41,871 bases of DNA from Nitrospirae bacterium JdFR-86 (GTDB lineage: Bacteria > Nitrospirota > Thermodesulfovibrionia > Thermodesulfovibrionales > JdFR-86). Both the position numbers and the translations under genes were made by a program. Position 1 is the first letter of the stretch. Each line of letters starts with the position of its first letter. The stretch spans positions 1 to 41,871 of the forward strand of contig MTOV01000004.1 of NCBI GenBank assembly GCA_002011815.1. The letters run 5' to 3'. Positions 16,956 to 24,243 of this stretch are shown here, piece after piece. Below the pieces are notes generated by a model, which saw nothing but the letters and a program-made list of their open reading frames with translations, did no database searches and was not told where the DNA came from.

Positions 16956-17612
16956 GTGCTAAAGATAGGTGTTTTGGCTTCAGGAAGAGGGTCTAATTTT
17001 CAGGCGATAATAGACGCTATAGAGTCAGGAAGGCTTAAGGCATCTGTGGAGTTGCTGGTTGTTGACAACCCCTCTGCTTTTGCAATAGAAAGGGCGAAAA
17101 AACACAGTATTCCTTATCTGTATGTAAATCCAAAGGACTTCGGTACAAAGGACGAATTCTATCAAAAGATTGCTGACGAACTGAAAAGCAAGGGAGTGGA
17201 GTTGGTTATACTTGCCGGTTTTATGAGAGTAGTAAGGAAACCTCTGCTTGATGCCTTTCCGATGAGAGTTATGAACATTCATCCTGCGCTTCTTCCTTCC
17301 TTCCCTGGACTTCATGGACAGAAACAGGCGGTTGACTACGGAGTAAGGATTTCAGGCTGCACAGTGCATTTTGTTGACGAAGGCGTGGATACAGGTCCGG
17401 TAATAATACAGGCGGCTGTGCCTGTCCTGCCCCATGATACAGAGGACACCCTGTCAGAGAGAATACTTAAATACGAGCACAAGATATTTCCTGAAGCCAT
17501 AAGACTGTTTGCAGAGGGCAGACTTGAGGTCGTCGGCAGAAAAGTAATGATAAAGGACTACAAGGGCGAAGAGGACGCAGTGATAATAAACCCACCGCTG
17601 CAGTCCTCTTAA
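16956..17612 (+). CDS. purN: Phosphoribosylglycinamide formyltransferase PurN
   Basis: Third step of purine synthesis, transferring formyl from 10-formyl-tetrahydrofolate to GAR. Catalytic residues are present: N107 and H109 in MNIHPALLPSFPG and D145 in DEGVDTGP; GRGSNFQAI is the phosphate-binding start. GTG start with aaaggaggg upstream. At 218 residues it is slightly longer than usual because of the C-terminal tail. It depends on the same folate pool as the Wood-Ljungdahl methyl branch. Confidence 0.97.
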   Translation: MLKIGVLASGRGSNFQAIIDAIESGRLKASVELLVVDNPSAFAIERAKKHSIPYLYVNPKDFGTKDEFYQKIADELKSKGVELVILAGFMRVVRKPLLDAFPMRVMNIHPALLPSFPGLHGQKQAVDYGVRISGCTVHFVDEGVDTGPVIIQAAVPVLPHDTEDTLSERILKYEHKIFPEAIRLFAEGRLEVVGRKVMIKDYKGEEDAVIINPPLQSS

Positions 17613-17640
17613 AAGGCAAAAAAACAGTTGCCATTGGCAG

Positions 17641-18195
17641 GTGGGTAAGATATTATCAAAAAGAGGCAGTCAGATGGTCATTGGGAAACCGTTTTTAACA
17701 GTCAATCAGATACAGGACAAAGTTAAAGAACTTGCAGAAAAGATATCAAAAGACTATGAAGGCAAGGATTTGCTTGTTGTTGCGCTACTGAAAGGTGCGT
17801 TTATGTTCGCTTCAGACCTTGTAAAAGCCATAAGAGTTCCTTTGACCATAGATTTTATCACTGCCTCAAGCTATGTAAAGACAGGCACTTCTGGAGAAGT
17901 CAAGGTTCACTGTGATGTAAGGGAGGATATAAGGAACAAGAATGTTCTTCTTGTAGAAGACATAGCGGATACAGGAATAACTTTGAATTATATAAGGGAA
18001 AGATTCCTCCAGAGAGAACCCAAGAGTCTCAGGATATGTGTTCTTCTGGACAAGAAGGAGAGACGGATTGTGGATGTCCCGCTGGATTATGTAGGATTTG
18101 AGATACCGAACGAATTTGTGGTGGGCTACGGACTTGATTACGACAACAAATTCAGAAATCTTCCTTATATTGCAATATTCAAAAAAACTACTTAG
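17641..18195 (+). CDS. hpt: Hypoxanthine phosphoribosyltransferase
   Basis: Salvages hypoxanthine/guanine with PRPP. The PRPP loop is VLLVEDIADTGITL, preceded by the ALLKGAFMFASDL loop and followed by the base-binding segment DYVGFEIPNEFVVGYGLDY. The long ORF opens with GTG at 17641; the ATG at 17674 (MVIGKPFLTVNQI) would give a 173-residue protein closer to typical length, so the start is unsettled. It follows purN after 28 bases. Confidence 0.95.
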   Translation: MGKILSKRGSQMVIGKPFLTVNQIQDKVKELAEKISKDYEGKDLLVVALLKGAFMFASDLVKAIRVPLTIDFITASSYVKTGTSGEVKVHCDVREDIRNKNVLLVEDIADTGITLNYIRERFLQREPKSLRICVLLDKKERRIVDVPLDYVGFEIPNEFVVGYGLDYDNKFRNLPYIAIFKKTT

Positions 18196-18204
18196 AGGTG
18201 CGAC

Positions 18205-18576
18205 GTGTATGAACTCATGATAGAGACTACTTTCTCTGCTGCTCATCAGCTTAGGGGATATATGGGCAAGTGCGAACGCATGCATGGTCATAACTGGAAA
18301 GTGCATGTGCATGTAGTTGCAGAAAAACTAAACGACATAGACATAGCAATGGATTTTCACGAGCTCAAGAGGCTTACAAACGAGACTATAGCGTCACTTG
18401 ACCACTCTTTTCTGAATGAGCTGTTCCCTTTTACTGAAAAGAATCCTTCATCAGAAAACATAGCCAAGTGGATATACGACACGCTTAAGAAAAAGATAAA
18501 CACCGATCACATACATCTTTCTGCAGTTACGGTGTGGGAGTCGGAGACTGCATCTGCAACCTACTATGAGGACTGA
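18205..18576 (+). CDS. queD: 6-carboxy-5,6,7,8-tetrahydropterin synthase QueD
   Basis: Second step of queuosine/7-deazaguanine synthesis from dihydroneopterin triphosphate. Zinc ligands H14 (SAAH), H27 and H29 (MHGHNW) and catalytic C23 are seen; LDHSFLN and VWESETASATYY complete the active site. Length 123 is normal. GTG start with a gaggtg ribosome site. The remaining que genes are not in the window. Its end overlaps the next gene by 11 bases. Confidence 0.95.
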   Translation: MYELMIETTFSAAHQLRGYMGKCERMHGHNWKVHVHVVAEKLNDIDIAMDFHELKRLTNETIASLDHSFLNELFPFTEKNPSSENIAKWIYDTLKKKINTDHIHLSAVTVWESETASATYYED

Positions 18577-19900
18577 CAGACACTTGTCTGAAAGACTCCT
18601 CGACAGTGCCCTTAAAAGAGGTGCGACGCATGCCGAAGTTTATCAGAAGGCATCAAGGATGCTTTCTGTAGAGGTCAAGTCCGGCGAGGTGGAGGCTGTA
18701 GAGACCGCTGTAAGCTTCGGCTATGCCCTGCGGGTGATAAAAGACCAGAGACTCGGTTTTTCTTATTCCACTGATAAGAATGAGTTGGACAAGGTTGTTG
18801 AGACAGCGCTGGAGACGGCAAGATTTACAGAGCAGGACGAGTTTCTCGGTCTGCCAGAGCCTGTAAAGCCGGATGCGCCTGAGGTCTATGATAAGGCAGT
18901 AGATTCCATTAAAGAGGACGAGGCAATAGAAAAGGCGCGTCTTATCGAAGAGGCTGCACTTAGTGCAGACAAGAGAATAAAGCGTATAAGAAAGGCACTG
19001 GCATCTTTTTCTTTGGAGGACACCCTCATTGTCAACTCAAACGGCGTCTCTTATGGTTATCCCTCGACATTTTGCACTGCACATATAATGTGCGTGGCAG
19101 AAGAAGATGGAGACAGCCAGATGGGGTGGGGTTTTCAGGGAAGCAGATTTCTCTCTGATGTGGAATTCAACAAAGTAGGCGCTGATGCTGCATGGCGTGC
19201 ATTAAAAATGCTCGGTGCAAGACGTATAAATGCCATAAAATCCTATGTCTTGCTTGACAACCTTGTAGCTACGGAGTTTCTTTCAGTGTTTGCATCAATG
19301 CTTTCAGCCGAGGCTGTTCAGAAGGGCAGGTCGCTTCTTAAAGGCAGGGTGAATCAAAAAGTAGTGAGCGGGATTGTAGATATGATTGATGATGGTCTTC
19401 TGCCTAAAGGGCCCGGCACAAGACATATAGATGATGAAGGCGTTCCCACGGCAAAAAACGTATTGATTAAGGATGGCGTGCTTCAGGGGTTTATGTATAA
19501 CACCCATACTGCTGCAAAAGACAGGGTAAAGTCTACAGGAAATGCAGTAAGGAGCAGTTTTTCAGCAATTCCCTCTGTTGGTGCCACAAACCTGTATATT
19601 GATTCATCAGGTAAGAAACTGTCCTTGAATGAGATAATAAGCTCAATGGACAAGGGGTTATATATCATAGAGGCGATGGGGGTGCATACGGCAAATCCGA
19701 TATCAGGAGAATTTTCAATAGGAGTGTCAGGACTATGGGTGGAAGGCGGAAAGATAAGGTTTCCGGTGAAAGAGGCAGTGATATCAGGCAATATGCTTGA
19801 GTTTTTCAGCAGGGTTGTTGCAATAGGGGACGACCTTCGGTTTTATGGCAGTATGGGGTCGCCAAGTCTTCTTGTGGAATCAATAGACATAAGTGCCTAG
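18566..19900 (+). CDS. pmbA: TldE/PmbA-type subunit of the TldD/E metalloprotease
   Basis: A 444-residue member of the TldD/PmbA family, whose TldD/TldE heterodimer degrades or matures peptides in the cytosol. No HExxxH zinc motif is visible, so this is the TldE (PmbA) partner; the GPGTRHIDDEGVPT and PSVGATNLYI segments and the C-terminal GSPSLLVESIDISA are characteristic. A tldD gene would be expected nearby but is not in the window. The gene overlaps queD upstream and the regulator gene downstream (the GTG start at 19893 lies inside its end). Confidence 0.92.
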   Translation: MRTDRHLSERLLDSALKRGATHAEVYQKASRMLSVEVKSGEVEAVETAVSFGYALRVIKDQRLGFSYSTDKNELDKVVETALETARFTEQDEFLGLPEPVKPDAPEVYDKAVDSIKEDEAIEKARLIEEAALSADKRIKRIRKALASFSLEDTLIVNSNGVSYGYPSTFCTAHIMCVAEEDGDSQMGWGFQGSRFLSDVEFNKVGADAAWRALKMLGARRINAIKSYVLLDNLVATEFLSVFASMLSAEAVQKGRSLLKGRVNQKVVSGIVDMIDDGLLPKGPGTRHIDDEGVPTAKNVLIKDGVLQGFMYNTHTAAKDRVKSTGNAVRSSFSAIPSVGATNLYIDSSGKKLSLNEIISSMDKGLYIIEAMGVHTANPISGEFSIGVSGLWVEGGKIRFPVKEAVISGNMLEFFSRVVAIGDDLRFYGSMGSPSLLVESIDISA

Positions 19901-21245
19901 AAATATGAAGACAGAACTGCAGCAGCCAACTGTTCTGGTTATAGATGACGAACCAGAGATACTTGAGTCTCTGTCCATCATATTCACATCCAGAGGCTTT
20001 AGAGTCCTGACTGCCGCCTCAGGAAGGGAAAGCATCGAGGTGTTTTCAAGAGAGCCAGCACCTGTTGTTGTATGTGACAATTCCCTTCCGGACATACAGG
20101 GCATAGACCTGCTCAGGGAGTTCCGTAATGTCCTGCCAGAAGTGCAGGTGATAATAGTTACAGGCAAAGGCACTATTGATATAGCTGTGTCTGCGATGAA
20201 GGCAGGAGTCTTTGATTTTATAACCAAACCTGTTGACCCAGAATACCTTATACAGTTAGCCATCAGAGCCGGACAACTCTACGATGCCCTTACAGAGAAA
20301 AAGACCTTGAAGGAAGAAGTCGAGAGGATGACCGAGCAGTATATTATAGGCAGGCATCCTTCGATGAAGAATCTTCTCAGGCTTATCTACACGGTTGCAC
20401 CGACAGACAGCACCGTGCTGATAGAAGGCGAGTCAGGCACAGGCAAAGAGCTGGTGGCAAGACTTATACATAAAAAAAGCCATCGCTCAAGAGGACCTTT
20501 TACAGCCGTAGATTGCGGTGCCATACCTGAAGGGCTTGTAGAATCAGAACTTTTCGGCTACGAAAGAGGTGCGTTTACAGGAGCAGTCAGCACAAAGATG
20601 GGAAAATTTGAAAGGGCAAATAAGGGCACTCTGTTCCTGGATGAGATTACGAGTCTTCCTCTTTCTTCTCAGGCAAAGCTTCTCAGGGCACTTCAGGAAA
20701 AAGTTATAGAGAGGCTCGGCGGTCAAAAACAAATACCAGTAGATATAAGACTGATTGCAGCTACAAACATAGACTTGCATGAAGCCGTTGTCAATAAACA
20801 CTTCAGGGAAGACCTTTATTACCGGTTGAATATTATAAAGATAAAGATTCCGCCTCTAAGGGAAAGAAAAAGCGACATAGCACCCCTTTGTCTTCATTTC
20901 ATAAAGAAGCACGGGGCAAAGATAAACAGTGCTGTCAAAGGCATATCAAAAGAGGCACTTAAGGTAATGATGGAGTATTCCTGGCCTGGTAACGTCCGTG
21001 AGCTTGAAAACGCCATTGAGCATGCTCTTATAATGGCAGGCTCGTCGCAAATCATGCCCCATGACCTTCCACCGCTTGATGACGGACAAATGACCCTTTC
21101 AAAACTCGATGAGGCAGAGAAAAACCTTATTCTGAAAGCCATAAAAGAAGCAGGGGGAAATAAATACAAGGCAGCCAAGATACTTGGCATACCAAGGTCA
21201 AGTCTTTACAGCAAGTTGAAGAAATTTGGTCTGTCCAAGATTTGA
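19893..21245 (+). CDS. Sigma-54-dependent NtrC-family response regulator
   Basis: Receiver (phospho-acceptor D58 counted from the ATG at 19905, in VVVCDNSLPD), AAA+ domain with GESGTGKE and the canonical GAFTGA loop, and a Fis-type helix-turn-helix (GGNKYKAAKILGIPRSSLYSKLKKFG). The longer GTG start at 19893 overlaps the TldE gene; ATG 19905 fits the receiver better. The histidine kinase follows after 35 bases, and a strong sigma-54 promoter lies just beyond that gene, so this protein most likely acts there. Confidence 0.93.
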   Translation: MPRNMKTELQQPTVLVIDDEPEILESLSIIFTSRGFRVLTAASGRESIEVFSREPAPVVVCDNSLPDIQGIDLLREFRNVLPEVQVIIVTGKGTIDIAVSAMKAGVFDFITKPVDPEYLIQLAIRAGQLYDALTEKKTLKEEVERMTEQYIIGRHPSMKNLLRLIYTVAPTDSTVLIEGESGTGKELVARLIHKKSHRSRGPFTAVDCGAIPEGLVESELFGYERGAFTGAVSTKMGKFERANKGTLFLDEITSLPLSSQAKLLRALQEKVIERLGGQKQIPVDIRLIAATNIDLHEAVVNKHFREDLYYRLNIIKIKIPPLRERKSDIAPLCLHFIKKHGAKINSAVKGISKEALKVMMEYSWPGNVRELENAIEHALIMAGSSQIMPHDLPPLDDGQMTLSKLDEAEKNLILKAIKEAGGNKYKAAKILGIPRSSLYSKLKKFGLSKI

Positions 21246-21257
21246 CAGGGTGTTTCT

Positions 21258-21275
21258 AATCTCTTTAAAGAGGTT
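21258..21275 (+). promoter_or_regulatory. Palindrome covering the kinase ribosome-binding site
   Basis: The 18 bases aatctcttt-aaagaggtt are self-complementary apart from one G-U pair. The aaagagg half is the only Shine-Dalgarno-like sequence before the kinase ATG at 21281. In the mRNA this could hide the ribosome site and make kinase translation depend on translation of the upstream regulator gene, which stops 12 bases earlier. Confidence 0.4.
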
Positions 21276-21280
21276 GTAAG

Positions 21281-22768
21281 ATGCAGCATCATGAAATAGT
21301 TCTGCTTTATTCCCTTGCAGAGGCAGTAAACCAGCAGAAGACTACAGAGGAGCTTTTCGCAATAACAATGGACTGGATGGACGGTGTATTCGGACTTGAA
21401 GTCGGAGCCCTGGGACTGCTGGAAGGAAAATCCCTCAAGCTTGTAACCTCAAGAGGTATAGAGCCTGAGATACTTAAAAAAATTGATACTGCAATGGCGG
21501 AGACGTCGGTGTCCAAGTTCATTGCCAAAAGAAACAGAAGGATAACCGCAAAAGGACTGGGACTTAAATTTTTTGTTAATATTCCTCTTAAATCCAGCAA
21601 TAAACTTGTAGGCACACTTCTTACAGGCAGCCGGATTAAAAGGGCTCTGCATGATGAACAGGTGAACATGCTCTATGTCGTTGGAAAACTCTTAGGTATA
21701 GCAATAGAAAGGTCAGAGGTATTTGATACCGTTTCTATGGAAAGGTTTCAGTGGGAGACTGCAGTAAGGGCTCTGCATGATTTTGTGTCCGTACAGGATA
21801 CGGACATGAGAATAATAAAGATAAATCCTGCTGCCTGCCGCTATCTTGGACTTGAGGAAAAGGACGTTATCGGTCGCCATTGCTATGAGGTGTTTCACAA
21901 GGAAGAAGCACAGCATCATTTATGTCCGGTGAAAAAAATGATGGAGACCCGTCGTCCTCATTACGCTGACATCGAGATTCCAAATGGAAGAACTCTTCAT
22001 ATTTCAGTGCATCCTCTGTTTGACAGAAACTCCTCATTACAGGGGATTATACACATAGCCAGAGACATCACTGATGTTAAAAAGATGCGGGAATATGCCC
22101 ACCTTGCAGACAAACTAAGCGCTCTTGAAAGACTTGCAGGAGGCATTGCCCACAACGTTAACAATCCACTCTCTTATGTCCTTAATTATCTTTTTATACT
22201 GAAAGAAACATTAACAGACGAGAAGGCAAAGCCTCTCCTGCAGAAAATAGAACAGGGAGTAATCAAGGCTAAAGACATCATGCAGGGGCTGATGGATTTG
22301 TCTAATCCTTCTAAAGAGCCGCTTGAACCCATTGACCTCAGAACTGCAGTCATGAGCACTCTTGCTTTTCTTTCCTCTGAGGTAGAGAAAAAAGGCATTA
22401 CTGTCCGCACCGAATACGAAGGTTCAACAAAAATAAAGGCATCCAAGAAGGGCTTCGATGAAGTGATGTTTAACCTTCTGTCAAACGCCATTGAAGCAGG
22501 TGCCACCAATATAACCATAAAGAGTTTTGAAAACGAAAAAGGTATAACCATGCTTATTTCCGACAACGGCTCTGGCATAGAGAAAGAACATCTCAGAAAA
22601 ATCTTTGAACCATACTTTACAACAAAACCCAAGGGCACCGGCATCGGACTTTACGTCTCTTATAACATCATCAAGTCCTTTGGCGGGGAAATATGGTGCA
22701 ATAGCAAAAAAGGTAAAGGCACACAATTCGGGATAATCTTCAAGAAGAGCGACGAAACACACCCCTGA
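21281..22768 (+). CDS. Soluble PAS/GAF sensor histidine kinase
   Basis: A 495-residue cytosolic kinase. A GAF-like region (about 10-145) precedes a PAS domain (about 155-265, with C-Y-E-V-F-H and a HHLCPV segment), then a HisKA H-box with H291 (GGIAHNVNNPLSY) and an HATPase domain with N (FNLLSNAIEAG), SDNGSGI and GTGIGLYV boxes. No membrane helix is seen, so it senses an internal signal. It is the obvious partner of the NtrC-type regulator just upstream. Confidence 0.93.
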   Translation: MQHHEIVLLYSLAEAVNQQKTTEELFAITMDWMDGVFGLEVGALGLLEGKSLKLVTSRGIEPEILKKIDTAMAETSVSKFIAKRNRRITAKGLGLKFFVNIPLKSSNKLVGTLLTGSRIKRALHDEQVNMLYVVGKLLGIAIERSEVFDTVSMERFQWETAVRALHDFVSVQDTDMRIIKINPAACRYLGLEEKDVIGRHCYEVFHKEEAQHHLCPVKKMMETRRPHYADIEIPNGRTLHISVHPLFDRNSSLQGIIHIARDITDVKKMREYAHLADKLSALERLAGGIAHNVNNPLSYVLNYLFILKETLTDEKAKPLLQKIEQGVIKAKDIMQGLMDLSNPSKEPLEPIDLRTAVMSTLAFLSSEVEKKGITVRTEYEGSTKIKASKKGFDEVMFNLLSNAIEAGATNITIKSFENEKGITMLISDNGSGIEKEHLRKIFEPYFTTKPKGTGIGLYVSYNIIKSFGGEIWCNSKKGKGTQFGIIFKKSDETHP

Positions 22769-22773
22769 GATTC

Positions 22774-22811
22774 TGTCCAAAATCCGACTATATGTCCAAT
22801 ATAGGACATAT
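22774..22811 (+). promoter_or_regulatory. Palindromic upstream activator site for sigma-54 promoter
   Basis: 22790-22811 is a perfect inverted repeat, atatgtcc-6-ggacatat; an extra tgtcc half-site lies at 22774-22778. The centre is about 53 bases upstream of the promoter GG. This is the spacing and symmetry expected of an enhancer bound by an NtrC-type activator, most likely the one encoded at 19893-21245. Confidence 0.65.
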
Positions 22812-22852
22812 CCTTTCGTTAAAACCCACTGAATTTATTTAATTTTTTTACT

Positions 22853-22868
22853 TGGCAGCCATATTGCA
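22853..22868 (+). promoter_or_regulatory. Sigma-54 (-24/-12) promoter
   Basis: The sequence tggcag-ccatat-tgca matches the sigma-54 consensus TGGCAC-N5-TTGCW. GG (22854-22855) and GC (22866-22867) are separated by exactly 10 bases. The expected transcription start is near 22879, about 105 bases before the 90-residue ORF. It lies in the correct orientation 85 bases after the kinase gene. Confidence 0.78.
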
Positions 22869-22983
22869 AGTGTAAGAAGTGCCTGCGAAGGCTTCAAGAC
22901 CCTTGCTCTGTGGCAGACTCTCGGACTGGTCAGACGTGGGGTGAGGTTAAAAGAAAAAATTTATTTAAGAAAGGAGGAGGTAA

Positions 22984-23256
22984 ATGGGATTAAAAACACT
23001 TTTTGAGGCGATTATACTACAGTCCATTGAGGATTTGTGGGATGCCAGACACCGGGAGGAGAGCATTGAGTTTCTGACAGGACAAGGGTTTCACTTCTGT
23101 GCAAAGATGGCTGGAATGGGCACGGAAGAAAGACTGAAGCTTATGAAATTTGTAAAGGACGTAACAGGTCTTCCAGAGAAGCCAAGAAAGATCAAAAGGC
23201 GTAGCACTTCTTTAAGGTCTCAGAAGAGTCATTATAAAATTGCTATACATGCCTGA
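22984..23256 (+). CDS. Unrecognised 90-residue protein under sigma-54 control
   Basis: Begins with ATG three bases after an almost ideal ribosome site (aaggaggagg), so strong translation is likely. The N-terminal 60 residues look helical and amphipathic (FEAIILQSIEDLWDARHREESIEFL, then GTEERLKLMKFVKDV), with one cysteine in FHFCAKMAG; the C-terminal 25 residues are strongly basic (PRKIKRRSTSLRSQKSHYK), which would suit nucleic-acid or membrane-surface binding. No signal peptide or membrane segment is seen and no family is recognised. It is the only gene between the sigma-54 promoter and folD, so it is the probable main target of the adjacent two-component system. Confidence 0.8.
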   Translation: MGLKTLFEAIILQSIEDLWDARHREESIEFLTGQGFHFCAKMAGMGTEERLKLMKFVKDVTGLPEKPRKIKRRSTSLRSQKSHYKIAIHA

Positions 23257-23274
23257 CTCAAACCAATCTGATAC

Positions 23275-23289
23275 AGGGCGACCCTTTTT
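23275..23289 (+). terminator. Weak intrinsic terminator after the 90-residue gene
   Basis: A short hairpin aggg-cga-ccct is followed by five T. The stem is only four base pairs, so termination may be partial, but it lies between the small gene and the next promoter. Confidence 0.4.
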
Positions 23290-23313
23290 GCTTTAGAGGG
23301 ATGATAACAAAAA

Positions 23314-23322
23314 TGTTATAAT
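23314..23322 (+). promoter_or_regulatory. Extended -10 promoter for folD
   Basis: tgttataat matches the extended -10 form TGnTATAAT exactly; no good -35 is visible, which is usual for extended -10 promoters. The same nine bases occur before acsE (32660-32668). Confidence 0.55.
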
Positions 23323-23341
23323 CTCCTCTGATAAAGAGGAG
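23323..23341 (+). promoter_or_regulatory. Inverted repeat enclosing the folD ribosome-binding site
   Basis: ctcctct (23323-23329) and agaggag (23335-23341) are perfect complements around a five-base gap; the right arm is the folD Shine-Dalgarno, three bases before the ATG. If transcription begins upstream (read-through from the small gene) the ribosome site would be masked; if it begins at the local promoter, near 23329, the left arm is mostly absent and the site is free. Confidence 0.5.
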
Positions 23342-23343
23342 GT

Positions 23344-24243
23344 ATGGAAGGTCCGGTTCTTCTAAAAGGGAGCCCTGTAGCATCCCTTATATATAAGGAA
23401 GTAGAAACTGAGGTTAAAACCCTACAGGCCCATGGAGTCGTTCCTGGGCTTGCACTGGTGATTGTAGGGAACGAAGCTGCCTCTGAACAGTATTTTTTGA
23501 CCACGAAGACTATTTCAAGCAAGCTTGGAATAAACAATTTTCCTTATCGTCTGCCAGAGGACTCTTCTGTTAATGAGGTTCTCAATCTTATAAAGAGTCT
23601 GAACAGCGATGAAAGAATAAGCGGTATACTTGTATTTCTTCCTTTACCCGGGCACATCGAGCCGAGAATGGTGCTTAATGCAGTTGCTTCGGACAAAGAC
23701 GTTGATGGTCTTGGAGCGATATCCATAGGGCGCATGGCTTCAGAGGAGTCTACATATCAGCTTTTCTCGCCTGAGCAGGGAGTGAAAAACACATTCCTGC
23801 CGTGTACGCCATACGGTGTTATAAGGCTTCTTGAGCACTACGGGATAGGCATCGAAGGAAAAGACGTTGTTATAGTCGGAAAGAGTCTGACTGTGGGCAA
23901 GTCACTTGCACTTATGATGCTGGCAAAGGGAGCTACTGTCACTGTCTGCCACAAGCAGACAAGAAACCTTGCTGAAAAAACACGCACTGCAGACATACTC
24001 TGTGTCGCCGCAGGAAAGCCTGGTCTTATAAAAGAAGACATGGTAAAAGACGGGGCTGTGGTCGTGGACATAGGCATAAACAGTCTTCCTGACGGCAGGT
24101 TCGTCGGAGATGTTGATTTCGACAATGTTGCAAAAAAGGCTTCATACATAACGCCGGTGCCAGGCGGGGTAGGTCCTGTCACCATAGCAATCTTGCTTAA
24201 AAACACCGTAATATCAGCCAAGAAAATGTTTAATATCCTGTGA
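23344..24243 (+). CDS. folD: FolD-family methylenetetrahydrofolate dehydrogenase, probably lacking cyclohydrolase activity
   Basis: FolD normally oxidises 5,10-methylene-H4folate and hydrolyses the methenyl product to 10-formyl-H4folate. The fold is intact over 299 residues: Y50, DKDVDG with D121, the Rossmann segment VVIVGKSLTVGKS and PVPGGVGPVT. However, numbering coincides with E. coli FolD and two of the catalytic residues are changed: Lys54 is Thr54 (a Lys follows at 55, out of register) and Gln98 in LVQLPLP is Phe98 (LVFLPLP). Loss of these two residues is known to remove cyclohydrolase activity, as in the yeast mono-functional NAD enzyme. The cofactor region also differs (GKS for GRS, CHKQT for CHSRT). 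Its stop overlaps the next gene's ATG. Confidence 0.9.
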   Translation: MEGPVLLKGSPVASLIYKEVETEVKTLQAHGVVPGLALVIVGNEAASEQYFLTTKTISSKLGINNFPYRLPEDSSVNEVLNLIKSLNSDERISGILVFLPLPGHIEPRMVLNAVASDKDVDGLGAISIGRMASEESTYQLFSPEQGVKNTFLPCTPYGVIRLLEHYGIGIEGKDVVIVGKSLTVGKSLALMMLAKGATVTVCHKQTRNLAEKTRTADILCVAAGKPGLIKEDMVKDGAVVVDIGINSLPDGRFVGDVDFDNVAKKASYITPVPGGVGPVTIAILLKNTVISAKKMFNIL

